Below, piece by piece: positions 53,420-62,918 of a stretch of 64,000 nucleotides of DNA. The position numbers and the translations under genes are program-made. Within the stretch, counting starts at the first letter, position 1; every line of letters begins with the position of its first letter. Origin of the DNA: Bacteroidales bacterium. Lineage in GTDB: Bacteria; Bacteroidota; Bacteroidia; Bacteroidales; UBA932. The stretch covers positions 62,001 to 126,000 of the forward strand of contig JAFZIN010000013.1 in the NCBI GenBank assembly GCA_017554305.1, in the 5' to 3' direction. A model generated the notes under the pieces. That model made no database searches. It saw only the letters and a list, made by a program, of their open reading frames with translations, and was not told where the DNA came from.

Positions 53420-54728
53420 CGTTTTTCAAAGAATATATACAAAACTGGAAGCCATAACCAAGGCTACGGTTACACTTAGAGCGGAAGGCGTAAGTAACGA
53501 TGAACTTGCATCAGTTGCCGGACGTCTGGCCCAGGTAGTGAAAATTAAGAAGGATCTTGTTACGCTTCAGGTCTTTGCTGGAACGGAAGGCATTCCTACA
53601 AACGCAGAGGTTGAATTTTACGGAGAACCGCCTGCACTCAACGTTGGAGAGCAGCTGAGCGGAAGATTCCTTAACGCTTACGGTGAGCCTATAGACGGCG
53701 GTCCAAAGGTTGAGGGAGAGAGAAGATATATTGGAGGCCCTAGCGTTAACCCTTTCAAGAGAAGACAGCCTTCTGAACTTATCCCTACCGGAATTGCAGG
53801 TATAGACCTTAACAACACTCTGGTTTCCGGTCAGAAGATTCCTTTCTTTGCAGACCCGGATCAGCCTTATAATCAGGTAATGGCAGACGTGGCCCTCAGA
53901 GCCGATGTTGATAAAATCATATTGGGCGGTATGGGTCTGTCCAATGATGATTACCTCTACTTCAAACAGAAGTTTGAGGATGCAGGAGCACTGGACAAGA
54001 TTATCTGCTTTGTTAATACAACAGAGCAACCTCCTGTTGAGAGACTTCTTATTCCAGATATGGCTCTTACCGCAGCAGAGTATTTTGCAGTGGACAAAAA
54101 TGAGAAAGTGCTTGTGCTGCTTACAGATATGACGCTCTATGCAGACGCCCTCTCCATTGTAAGCAACCGTATGGATCAGATTCCTTCCAAGGATTCAATG
54201 CCTGGTTCTCTCTATTCAGACCTTGCAAAAATTTATGAGAAGGCCGTGCAACTGCCTAGCGGAGGCTCAATTACAATTATTGCGGTAACAACGCTTAATG
54301 ACGGAGATATCACTCACGCTATTCCTGATAACACCGGATACATTACTGAGGGGCAGCTATATCTTAGAAAAGATACGGATACCGGAAAGATTATTGTAGA
54401 TCCGTTCCGTTCTCTTTCAAGACTTAAACAGCTTGTTATCAACAAGAAAACAAGAGAAGACCACAGCCAGGTGATGAACACCGGAGTTAGATTGTTTGCA
54501 GATGCGGCAAATGCAAAGACCAAGCTGGAGAACGGATTTGACCTTTCAGATTATGACTTGCGTTGTCTGGATTACGCAAAAGAGTACTCCAACCGTCTTC
54601 TTTCAATAGACGTAAACATTAAAATTGACGAAATGCTTGATACCGGATGGGAACTATTCCGCAAGTACTTCAAACCGGAGGAGCTGGGTATAAAGCAGTC
54701 ATTAGTAGATAAATACTGGAACAGATAG
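53409..54728 (+). CDS. atpB: V-type ATPase subunit B
   Basis: Non-catalytic nucleotide-binding subunit of the V1/A1 head, 439 residues. Seen: FLNAYGEPIDGGP, RRQPSELIPTGIAGIDLNNTLVSGQKIPFF, MALTAAEYFA and the C-terminal FDLSDYDLRCLDYAKEYSNRLL. The catalytic-type P-loop is absent, as in other B subunits. Ends 12 bases before subunit D. Confidence 0.96.
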   Translation: MPSNVFQRIYTKLEAITKATVTLRAEGVSNDELASVAGRLAQVVKIKKDLVTLQVFAGTEGIPTNAEVEFYGEPPALNVGEQLSGRFLNAYGEPIDGGPKVEGERRYIGGPSVNPFKRRQPSELIPTGIAGIDLNNTLVSGQKIPFFADPDQPYNQVMADVALRADVDKIILGGMGLSNDDYLYFKQKFEDAGALDKIICFVNTTEQPPVERLLIPDMALTAAEYFAVDKNEKVLVLLTDMTLYADALSIVSNRMDQIPSKDSMPGSLYSDLAKIYEKAVQLPSGGSITIIAVTTLNDGDITHAIPDNTGYITEGQLYLRKDTDTGKIIVDPFRSLSRLKQLVINKKTREDHSQVMNTGVRLFADAANAKTKLENGFDLSDYDLRCLDYAKEYSNRLLSIDVNIKIDEMLDTGWELFRKYFKPEELGIKQSLVDKYWNR

Positions 54729-54740
54729 TTCTAAGGCGCA

Positions 54741-55346
54741 ATGGCAATTAAGTTTCAATACAATAAAACTTCTCTCAACAACCTCAACAAACAGTTGAAG
54801 GTGAGGAAGAATGCATTGCCTACACTGAAGAACAAGGAGAGCGCACTCAGAGTTGAAGTAAAGAACGCCAAAAAGAGAAGCGAGGAACTCATTCAGCAGC
54901 TGGAGAATACAATAAAGTCTTACGACTATCTGGCTCCAATGTGGAACGAGTTTGAACACAACCTGATCTCTGTAAAGGATGTGAACCTAAAGACTGAGAA
55001 GGTTGCCGGAATCAAGACCCCTGCCGTAGACAACATTGTCTTTGACATAGAGGATTTTGACCTCTTCAACAAACCTCTCTGGTTTGCAGACGGCGTTTCT
55101 ATACTTAAGCAGATGGCTTCATTAGGTATTGAATCTGAGGTATATAGAGAGAAGATGAGAATACTGGACTACTCCCGTAAGAAGACCACGCAGAAGGTTA
55201 ACCTCTATGAGAAAGTTCAGATTCCGGGTTATATGGAGGCCATAAGAAAGATTAAGAGATATATGGAAGATGAGGAGAACCTGTCCAAGGCTTCTCAGAA
55301 GATAGTTAAGGAGAGACATTCAGCGGAAGAGGAGGAGAGCGTATGA
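54741..55346 (+). CDS. atpD: V-type ATPase subunit D
   Basis: Central rotor shaft subunit, 201 residues, mostly alpha-helical with coiled-coil ends. The N-terminal FQYNKTSLNNLNKQLKVRKNALPTLKNKES and the C-terminal VNLYEKVQIPGYMEAIRKIKRYMEDEENLSKA segments are characteristic. The last codons overlap the subunit I start by 4 bases (ATGA-like). Confidence 0.93.
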   Translation: MAIKFQYNKTSLNNLNKQLKVRKNALPTLKNKESALRVEVKNAKKRSEELIQQLENTIKSYDYLAPMWNEFEHNLISVKDVNLKTEKVAGIKTPAVDNIVFDIEDFDLFNKPLWFADGVSILKQMASLGIESEVYREKMRILDYSRKKTTQKVNLYEKVQIPGYMEAIRKIKRYMEDEENLSKASQKIVKERHSAEEEESV

Positions 55347-57166
55347 TAAGAGAAATGACAAAATACTCCTTTGTGATTTTCCACAATGATGTGCCCGAGT
55401 TCTTAAAGAAGTTGCAGGAGCTTGGAGTAATGGATATTACACGCTCCTCAAAGCCCGCTTCTGCGGCTTCAAAGCATCTCTTTTCAGATATATCACGCTA
55501 CAGTGCCTCTCTTAAATCTCTTAACCAGATTAAGAAGGAGTATGCAGCAGCACATTCAGAAAAGACAGCTGAGGTTACTGATGCAGAAACGGCAGTTAAA
55601 AAGTGTGAGTCTCTTATAAAACAAAGAAGAGAACTCAAGGCGCAAATAGCTGAACTTAACGTAAGTTACAAAGAGGCTCTGCCGTGGGGAGATTTTAGTG
55701 AAGATACTATTGAGAAGATTAAATCTCTCTCACTGACCCCTCACTTTATCTCTCTGCAAAAGAAGAAATTTGATCCTTCATTGAAGGAAAAGTACCCTCT
55801 TCAGATTATCTCCGAGACTCAGGATAAAGTTTATTTTGTGATACTTACGGAGCCTGATCAGACAATCAAGGGCAAGTTTAAGGAGGTTCAGACTCCTCAA
55901 AGATGTGCCTCTGAAATTGAGGGTGAGATTAAGCAGCTAAAGGAGCAGTATAAGAAAGCAACAGACGATCTTATTTCTCTTACCTCTGCAACAGACTCAA
56001 TATCAGAGAAGATAAAGAGCCTATCCGCAGAGGCGGATCTCTTCCTTGCAAAGGAGGGTTCTACCAAAAAGGCTGAGCAGACGCTGGAGGTATTCACGGG
56101 ATTTGCCCCTACCGAGTGTACGGAAACCATTACCAACGCGTTGGAAGATGAATCCGTTTACTACATAAAGGAGGAGGCAAAGTTGGAGGACAACCCTCCT
56201 ATCTCACTCAGAAACAACCGCTTTACCCGTATGTTCGCAATACTTACAGATATGTACGGGCGTCCGGCTTACAATGAGTTTGACCCTACTCCTTATATCT
56301 CCGTCTTCTTCCTTCTCTTCTTTGCAATGTGTATGGGAGATGCCGGATACGGAGTGCTGCTGATTATCATTGCTATGCTGCTCAGAAAATCAAAGGGTAC
56401 AAAGGAGTACGCTCCTCTGGTAATGACTCTTGGAATTGCTACGGTTGTTGTGGGATTTTTGCTTCACACCTTCTTTGGAATAGATATCTCACAGGCAAGC
56501 TGGGTTCCGGAGGGGGCAAAGAAGTTTATGATTACCGGAAAGATTGCAGGCTATGATTCGCAGATGGTGCTGGCTCTGGCAATAGGAGTTCTGCACATCT
56601 GTATTGCAATGGTAGTTAAGGCTATATACGCCACAAAGAAGAACGGTTTTGCAAACTCTCTGGGCACCTGGGGCTGGACTCTGCTTATAGTTGGAGGTGT
56701 GATTACGGGCGCAATTGCTCTTGCGGGAGTAATAGACCGGTCACTCACAAAAACTATCGTGATAATAATAGGAATAATATCTGCACTGGGTATATTCCTG
56801 CTGAACAATCTGCACCGCAACCCTCTGAAGAACATTGGTTCAGGTCTTTGGGAGACATACAACACCGTTACAGGACTGCTGGGAGATGTGCTGAGTTACA
56901 TAAGACTCTACGCTCTGGGGCTTGCAGGAGGTATGCTGGGAGCGGCCTTCAACCAGCTGGGCGGTATGGTATTGGGAGATTCTACAGGCTTTAGCGCAAT
57001 GTGGATCTTCTTCATAATCATTGTGGTATTCGGACACGTTCTCAACCTGGCAATGTGCTGTTTGGGAGCCTTTGTACACCCTCTGAGACTTAACTTTTTG
57101 GAGTTCTTCAAAAACAGCGGTTACGAGGGGAGCGGCAAGACATACAAACCACTTACCAACAAATAG
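55343..57166 (+). CDS. atpI: V-type ATPase subunit I
   Basis: Membrane stator subunit (the a subunit of eukaryotic V-ATPases), 607 residues. An N-terminal cytoplasmic half with coiled coils (about 1-310) is followed by seven to eight transmembrane helices. The motif SYIRLYALGLAGGMLGAAFN carries the conserved arginine that faces the c-ring carboxylates. FLLFFAMCMGDAGYGVLLI is another family signature. It precedes subunit K by 45 bases. Confidence 0.95.
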   Translation: MIREMTKYSFVIFHNDVPEFLKKLQELGVMDITRSSKPASAASKHLFSDISRYSASLKSLNQIKKEYAAAHSEKTAEVTDAETAVKKCESLIKQRRELKAQIAELNVSYKEALPWGDFSEDTIEKIKSLSLTPHFISLQKKKFDPSLKEKYPLQIISETQDKVYFVILTEPDQTIKGKFKEVQTPQRCASEIEGEIKQLKEQYKKATDDLISLTSATDSISEKIKSLSAEADLFLAKEGSTKKAEQTLEVFTGFAPTECTETITNALEDESVYYIKEEAKLEDNPPISLRNNRFTRMFAILTDMYGRPAYNEFDPTPYISVFFLLFFAMCMGDAGYGVLLIIIAMLLRKSKGTKEYAPLVMTLGIATVVVGFLLHTFFGIDISQASWVPEGAKKFMITGKIAGYDSQMVLALAIGVLHICIAMVVKAIYATKKNGFANSLGTWGWTLLIVGGVITGAIALAGVIDRSLTKTIVIIIGIISALGIFLLNNLHRNPLKNIGSGLWETYNTVTGLLGDVLSYIRLYALGLAGGMLGAAFNQLGGMVLGDSTGFSAMWIFFIIIVVFGHVLNLAMCCLGAFVHPLRLNFLEFFKNSGYEGSGKTYKPLTNK

Positions 57167-57196
57167 ATAGAAACAAATAGAACAAAATAATAATAA

Positions 57197-57631
<435 letters not shown>

Positions 57632-57635
57632 CAGG

Positions 57636-59024
57636 ATGACACTCATTAAATCAATATCGGGCATTAGAGGAACTATAGGAGGTGAGATTGGTAACGCTCT
57701 CACTCCCATAGATATAGTAAAGTTCTCAGCTGCATTCTGCACCCGTCTCAAACTTAAAATTACAGATAGACGTCCAAAGGTTGTAGTGGGAAGAGATGCA
57801 AGACTTAGCGGAAGTATGGTTCAGCAGATTGTATGCGGAACCCTTCTCTCCTGCGGAGTTGACGTTGTAAATGCCAACTATGCATCTACACCTACCACAG
57901 AGATGGCTGTAATTTTTGAGAAGGCAGACGGCGGAATAATCCTTACCGCATCTCACAATCCAAGGCAGTGGAACGCCCTCAAACTCTTAAACAACAGGGG
58001 TGAATTCCTTACAGACAAAGAGGGTAAAGAACTCCTGGAATTTGCAGAGAAAGAGCAGTTTACATTTGTGGATGTAGATTCTCTGGGCAAGATGACACAA
58101 AGAGACTTTACAATGGACCACATAAATGCGGTTTTGAATGATTCTCTTGTAGATATTCCTGCAATTAAGGCTGCAAAGTTTAAGGTTGTACTGGATGCAA
58201 TCAACTCCGTTGGCGGAACAACAATGCCTATCCTTTTGGAAAAGCTTGGCGTTGAGTGCGTTAAACTTAACTGCGAGCCTACCGGAGACTTTGCACATAA
58301 CCCTGAGCCGCTTCCAAAGAACCTTGTAGATCTCTCAGAAACAGTGGTTAAGGAGAAGGCAGATTTGGGTATCTCTGTAGATCCGGATGTAGACCGCCTT
58401 GCATTTATCTGTGAAGACGGCACTCCGTTCGGAGAGGAGTACACACTGGTTTCTGTTGCCTCATACGTACTGGAGAAGAATCCGGGCCCAACCGTTTCAA
58501 ACCTCTCATCTACAAGAGCTTTGAGAGATGTAACTGAGATGGCCGGACAGGTTTACACTCCTGCTGCAGTTGGTGAAGTGAACGTTACCACCAAGATGCA
58601 TGAGGTGGGTGCCGTAATTGGCGGCGAGGGTAACGGCGGTGTTATCTACCCTGCCCTCCACCACGGAAGAGACGCCTATATGGGTGTTGCGCTATTCCTT
58701 TCCAACCTGGCTCACAAGAAATTGAAGATGACAGAGCTGAGAGATTCTTACCCTCAGTACTTCATTTCAAAGAACAGGATTGAGGTATCTGATTCCGCCA
58801 TGGTGGAGAAGATACTCTCCAGGGTAACAGAGCTTTACAAGGAGCACTCTCCGCTTACAATAGACGGCATTAAGGTAGATTTCCAGGATAAGAGAAGCTG
58901 GTTCCAGCTGAGGAAATCCAACACCGAGCCTATTATAAGACTCTACACAGAGGCTCCTACAGAGGAGGAGGCAGACGCTCTGGCTAAGAGCGTAATAGCT
59001 GCTGTAGATGAGATAATTAAGTAA
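57636..59024 (+). CDS. glmM: Phosphoglucosamine mutase
   Basis: Alpha-D-phosphohexomutase making glucosamine-1-phosphate for peptidoglycan and lipopolysaccharide. Starting at MTLIKSISGIRGTIGG (ATG 57636) it has 462 residues with the phosphoserine loop TASHNPRQWNALK (S106), the metal loop DPDVDRLAF, the sugar-binding GEGNGGVIYP and the phosphate-binding RKSNTEPIIRLYTEA. Phosphomannomutase or phosphoglucomutase activity is possible in this family; GlmM is the best guess. A few codons upstream of 57636 are in frame but overlap the atpK end. Confidence 0.9.
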   Translation: MTLIKSISGIRGTIGGEIGNALTPIDIVKFSAAFCTRLKLKITDRRPKVVVGRDARLSGSMVQQIVCGTLLSCGVDVVNANYASTPTTEMAVIFEKADGGIILTASHNPRQWNALKLLNNRGEFLTDKEGKELLEFAEKEQFTFVDVDSLGKMTQRDFTMDHINAVLNDSLVDIPAIKAAKFKVVLDAINSVGGTTMPILLEKLGVECVKLNCEPTGDFAHNPEPLPKNLVDLSETVVKEKADLGISVDPDVDRLAFICEDGTPFGEEYTLVSVASYVLEKNPGPTVSNLSSTRALRDVTEMAGQVYTPAAVGEVNVTTKMHEVGAVIGGEGNGGVIYPALHHGRDAYMGVALFLSNLAHKKLKMTELRDSYPQYFISKNRIEVSDSAMVEKILSRVTELYKEHSPLTIDGIKVDFQDKRSWFQLRKSNTEPIIRLYTEAPTEEEADALAKSVIAAVDEIIK

Positions 59025-59032
59025 CTATTGCT

Positions 59033-60178
59033 ATGTTCTCCTTTAGGACAACGGAACTTAAAAGACAGGAAGATATTCTCCTTAACAAGGGGAATATCTC
59101 TTTTATCTGTAACCAGTCTTCCTGGAACCCCAACATTAGAGAGTATCCCTTTGAGGAGTTCTCCAGAAGAGGCAACCTGGTTTCCGTATTTGTTCCAAGC
59201 GGAGATACCCTAAACCACCATCCCCTCTCAAGCAAGATTCCATTTAAGAGCATAAAGAGAGATATAAACGGCTATGCCTTTAATATTGAGGATTTTGCAA
59301 AGACGGATGCTATTATTGTTGAGATGCAGGATGCGGGCTGCCGTTACTTTGGAGCTCCCAATCTTACTGCCAACCTCATCACTTTTCTCCACAACGCAGA
59401 TTCCACTCTGCCGCTCTACATTGTAGACCGTCCCAACCCATCGGGCCGCCTGGTGGAGGGAACTCCTCTTACTGCAGGATACCGCTCAGGCTTTGGTGTT
59501 GAGACAGTTCCGCACCGTTACGGTCTTACGCTGGGAGAACTTGCATACTACGTTTATCAGAGAATTGGAGCAAAGTTTCCGCTCCATATAATCTCTGCAA
59601 AGTGTTCCCCTATCTCCAAACTTGTAATGCCGTGGAGTATTCCGCTGGCGGAAAACTACGGCAACTTCTTTACAAGTGCCTTTTACACAGGGCAGTATTT
59701 ATGGAAGGCTACCAACATCAGCAATGCTGAGGGAACCATAAGACCTTACGAGATGTTTGGCGCTCCGTTCCTGCAGGATGTTGATTTTGAGAGCCATTCG
59801 CTCTTTAAAGATGACGGCGTTTATGTGCGCTGGTGCTCATTTATTCCTCACAGCGGGCTTCATAAAGAGAGGGTATGCTTTGGATATCAGCTGCTTCTGA
59901 CTCCTCAGAACCAGTACCACGAACTCTCCCACGCCCTCCGTCTCATAAGATGCGCCAATGATCTCTCCACCGCCTTCCAGTTCAACAAAACGGAGGAGGG
60001 CCAGGATTGCTCTATGGCTGAGATGCTTATAGGAGACAAGGAGCTCTTGGATTTTACCCAGGGCAAACTCTCCTGGGATGAGGTTAAGGAGCACATAAAA
60101 CTGGAAGAACAGAAGTGGATTAAGAAGGCAAAGAAGTTCCTACTCTATGAAGAAGAACCCCTTTTCCGCATCAAATAG
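59033..60178 (+). CDS. DUF1343 protein, divergent NamZ-like
   Basis: A 381-residue DUF1343 protein without a signal peptide, so cytoplasmic. The family includes NamZ exo-beta-N-acetylmuramidases of peptidoglycan recycling. Seen: VEMQDAGCRYFGAPNL, VDRPNPSGRLVEGTPL, PHRYGLTLGELAYY and NISNAEGTIRPYEMFGAPFL. The PEHG motif that usually follows the first beta strand of family members reads VFVPSGDTL here, so a key conserved segment appears lost. It follows glmM by 8 bases, which fits amino-sugar or cell-wall recycling, but activity is uncertain. Confidence 0.85.
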   Translation: MFSFRTTELKRQEDILLNKGNISFICNQSSWNPNIREYPFEEFSRRGNLVSVFVPSGDTLNHHPLSSKIPFKSIKRDINGYAFNIEDFAKTDAIIVEMQDAGCRYFGAPNLTANLITFLHNADSTLPLYIVDRPNPSGRLVEGTPLTAGYRSGFGVETVPHRYGLTLGELAYYVYQRIGAKFPLHIISAKCSPISKLVMPWSIPLAENYGNFFTSAFYTGQYLWKATNISNAEGTIRPYEMFGAPFLQDVDFESHSLFKDDGVYVRWCSFIPHSGLHKERVCFGYQLLLTPQNQYHELSHALRLIRCANDLSTAFQFNKTEEGQDCSMAEMLIGDKELLDFTQGKLSWDEVKEHIKLEEQKWIKKAKKFLLYEEEPLFRIK

Positions 60179-60187
60179 CCATAAAAT

Positions 60188-60217
60188 TTTGATTATCCCA
60201 TAAAAGTTGTATATTTG
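60188..60217 (+). promoter_or_regulatory. Promoter of rpmE2
   Basis: TTTG (60188-60191), 18-base spacer, TATATTTG (60210-60217), ending 23 bases before the ATG: both boxes match the Bacteroidetes consensus. Confidence 0.65.
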
Positions 60218-60240
60218 CACCCCAATTAAAAGATAAAGCA

Positions 60241-60486
60241 ATGAAGAAATCATTACATCCCGAAACCTACCGACTTGTAGCTTTCAAGGATATGTCTAAC
60301 GATGAGGTATTTATCACAAGAAGTTGTGAGGCTACCAAAGAGACAATCGAGATAGACGGCCAGACCTACCCTTTGGTAAAGGTAGAGATCTCCTCTTCAT
60401 CACACCCGTTCTACACAGGTAAGATGAAGCTTGTAGACACAGCAGGCCGCGTTGATAAGTTCTACAGCCGTTACAAGAAGAAATAA
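60241..60486 (+). CDS. rpmE2: Ribosomal protein bL31, type B
   Basis: Large-subunit ribosomal protein of 81 residues, the long type B form. It has the family pattern [46 protein letters not shown]. The zinc-binding cysteines of type A L31 are absent (one isolated Cys only), so this is the zinc-independent version. It is monocistronic, with its own promoter and terminator. Confidence 0.97.
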   Translation: MKKSLHPETYRLVAFKDMSNDEVFITRSCEATKETIEIDGQTYPLVKVEISSSSHPFYTGKMKLVDTAGRVDKFYSRYKKK

Positions 60487-60510
60487 TTCTTCCAGGCACA
60501 GGAAAACAGA

Positions 60511-60539
60511 AAGTGAGGACCAAAAGTCTTCACTTTTTT
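60511..60539 (+). terminator. Intrinsic terminator after rpmE2
   Basis: Ten-pair stem (60511-60520 with 60526-60535, one G-U), loop CAAAA, T run 60534-60539. Confidence 0.85.
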
Positions 60540-60588
60540 GTTTTATAACACCCTGTGCTCCTCTATTTTCACTATATTTGAAAGTTGT

Positions 60589-61335
60589 ATGAATACTGAG
60601 AGGGAAAATATAGCAGTCATAAGAGAGTTGGCAGAGAGGTACAACAACCGGTGTTATTTTGAGAAGGATCCGATTGTTTTCCCGCGCCGCTTTTACTCTT
60701 TGATGAAGGAAGGGAAGGCTACTCTGAAGGATGTTGAGATTGCTGCTGTTATTGCCGCCCATCTGGCCTGGGGAAGGAGAGATATGATTGTAAGGGATAT
60801 AGGCCGTGCTATGGATGAGATGGGTTGGAGGCCGCTGGAATATGTTATGAAAGGAAACTATCGTGATGAAGATAAGTCTCTTCACAGAACAATAAAGTGG
60901 AGTGAGTTTGCAAGGATTTGCGCTAATCTGAAGAGGTTTTATGAGAAGGAGGAAAGTTTGGAGAGCCTCACACCCAATGAGATGAGAGTTAGAATATACG
61001 CTCAGAAGAGTGATGCAAACTGCGCCAACAAAAAGATACACATGCTAAGGCGCTGGATGGTAAGGGATGACGGGATTGTAGACTTGGGAGTGTGGAAGAG
61101 GGTGAAGCCCAGTGAGTTGATTATTCCGCTGGATACCCACGTACACGGCAGTGCGGTTAGGATGGGGATTACAGAGAGGAAGAGTGCAGATATTAAAACC
61201 GCCCTTGAAATTACGGAGTTTCTGTTAAAGTGCTTTCCATCAGACCCTTGCAAAGGAGATTTTGCGCTCTTTGCCTACTCAGCAAGAATGCGTGAGGAGG
61301 CGGAAGAGAAGAATAAAAAGAAAAAATGCAAATAG
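60589..61335 (+). CDS. TIGR02757 (DUF2400) family protein
   Basis: A 248-residue protein of the TIGR02757 family, unknown function. Its helical body contains VIAAHLAWGRRDMIVRDI, MLRRWMVRDDGIVDLGVWK, IIPLDTHVHGSAVRMGI and DFALFAYSARM, which recall helix-hairpin-helix DNA glycosylase-like folds; that resemblance is tentative. The start MNTERENIAVI (60589) is preferred; an upstream in-frame start would lie within the rpmE2 terminator. A TATATTTG box ends only 8 bases before it. The 3' end overlaps the next gene's first ATG; the preferred start of that gene is 2 bases later. Confidence 0.85.
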   Translation: MNTERENIAVIRELAERYNNRCYFEKDPIVFPRRFYSLMKEGKATLKDVEIAAVIAAHLAWGRRDMIVRDIGRAMDEMGWRPLEYVMKGNYRDEDKSLHRTIKWSEFARICANLKRFYEKEESLESLTPNEMRVRIYAQKSDANCANKKIHMLRRWMVRDDGIVDLGVWKRVKPSELIIPLDTHVHGSAVRMGITERKSADIKTALEITEFLLKCFPSDPCKGDFALFAYSARMREEAEEKNKKKKCK

Positions 61336-61337
61336 AT

Positions 61338-62900
61338 ATGAAGAGAACCCTCATCATTATTGCGGCAACTTTTATGGCCGCACTTATTCAGGCAGCGGGA
61401 GTTGACACGCTCCGCTTTTCCAATGAATTTCAGTGCGGAAGTATTGGTTCAACAGCCTTGGTAAGTGCAGATTCCGCTCTTATTGGCGGAGAGAGAAAGG
61501 TGCTCCATCTGACATACGAGGTTACAAGCGAAAAGGATCCGCTCAATCCGGTAGATACTCTTCTGGCTCCAAGCAGCAGATGGTTCTATTTTATGATGAC
61601 AGGTACCAAAGATAAAGTAGTAACTATCAACCTTATAGATACAGACCCTGCGGCTCCCGTATACAGTTATGACAACAAAAACTGGATGCGTTACGATACC
61701 ACTGAGATTCTTGCACCGTTCTCTGTTACAAAGTTTTACGAGAGAGATACCGTCTTTATGGCCTACTATATTCCATACACCAATGACCATCTGGAGGAGA
61801 TGATGCAACAGTGGCAGTACACAGGCGGAGTCAGCGTTTTTTCAATAGGAAAGAGCTACCAGGGAAGAGATATGAAGATGATGGTGGTATCATCTCCGTA
61901 CGGCTCAATTAAGGGCAAAAAGAGAGTTTATATTCACGGAAGAGTACATCCCAGTGAAACACCTTGCTCATGGTGTCTGGAGGGGTTAATTGAGGCCTTA
62001 CTGGCCCCTACTTCGTATGCAAGGGCGCTTAGAGAGAACGCTGTCTTTTACATACTTCCGTTCAACAATCCGGACGGTGTTGCGCTTGGCCGCTCCAGAT
62101 GTGACGCAATTGGCGTAAATATGGAGATTAACTACGGCCAGCCCGATTCTCTCACAAGGCCGGAGGTTAAGAACATTAAGAAGTTCATTGAGACCACAAC
62201 ATACGGAGAGAACTATCTTGATCTTATGCTCAACTTCCACTCCCAGATATTTCCGGCAAACACATACTGGGTTCATTCAGAGGAGACTACATCTACAAAA
62301 TTCTTCCTTAAAGAGATACTCCTAACCTCACTTACCACATCTGAGAATCCTATCTTCTCAAACAGATATATGAGTTTCTCCAAGATGGCGCCAAGATACA
62401 TTGAGGGCTGGTTCTGGGATAACGCCGGTGAGCATACCCTTGCAATCACTCACGAGACCTCTTACAGCTACTACAACAATGACCCTAAGGGTGAGTGGGT
62501 TACAATAGAGAACCTCAAGAAATTGGGAGAGAAAACGCTCTGGGCAATAAGTGATTTTCTGCAGATAGAGAACCCTTCCAGAATAATTGTTCACCCGTTC
62601 AAAGCAACAGAGTGTGAGAAGATTGGAGACAACCAGGAGTTAATCATCTTTGGAAAGCACTGCTATATGGCTCAAAAGAGCGGCGCAACTGTCACCTACA
62701 GATACAAGGAACTTCCTGCCGGTGAGTATGATGTAATGGTTTGGAAAGTGGGACGCAAATCTGACGCTAAAACAGACGGAGTTAACTGCTGGGAAAAACT
62801 CTATGACCATACCCAGAATGAGAAGGGACTCTTCAACCTCAAGATTCAACTCTCTGAAGGAGAACTTGCAGACGCGGTAATGCTCAGAAAGAAAAACTAG
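61338..62900 (+). CDS. Secreted M14-family zinc carboxypeptidase
   Basis: M14 metallocarboxypeptidase-like protein of 520 residues from MKRTLIIIAATF (61338), with a Sec signal peptide ending near AALIQAAG. An ATG at 61326 (MQID) would put charge before the signal and is less likely. The zinc motif HPSE lies at residues 204-207, followed by PFNNPDGVALGRSR (substrate-binding Asn-Arg region), LMLNFHSQ (probably the third zinc ligand) and THETSYSY near the catalytic Glu region. Probably exported and acting on peptides or peptidoglycan; substrate unknown. Confidence 0.88.
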   Translation: MKRTLIIIAATFMAALIQAAGVDTLRFSNEFQCGSIGSTALVSADSALIGGERKVLHLTYEVTSEKDPLNPVDTLLAPSSRWFYFMMTGTKDKVVTINLIDTDPAAPVYSYDNKNWMRYDTTEILAPFSVTKFYERDTVFMAYYIPYTNDHLEEMMQQWQYTGGVSVFSIGKSYQGRDMKMMVVSSPYGSIKGKKRVYIHGRVHPSETPCSWCLEGLIEALLAPTSYARALRENAVFYILPFNNPDGVALGRSRCDAIGVNMEINYGQPDSLTRPEVKNIKKFIETTTYGENYLDLMLNFHSQIFPANTYWVHSEETTSTKFFLKEILLTSLTTSENPIFSNRYMSFSKMAPRYIEGWFWDNAGEHTLAITHETSYSYYNNDPKGEWVTIENLKKLGEKTLWAISDFLQIENPSRIIVHPFKATECEKIGDNQELIIFGKHCYMAQKSGATVTYRYKELPAGEYDVMVWKVGRKSDAKTDGVNCWEKLYDHTQNEKGLFNLKIQLSEGELADAVMLRKKN

Positions 62901-62918
62901 TTTGAAAACATTTTATAG

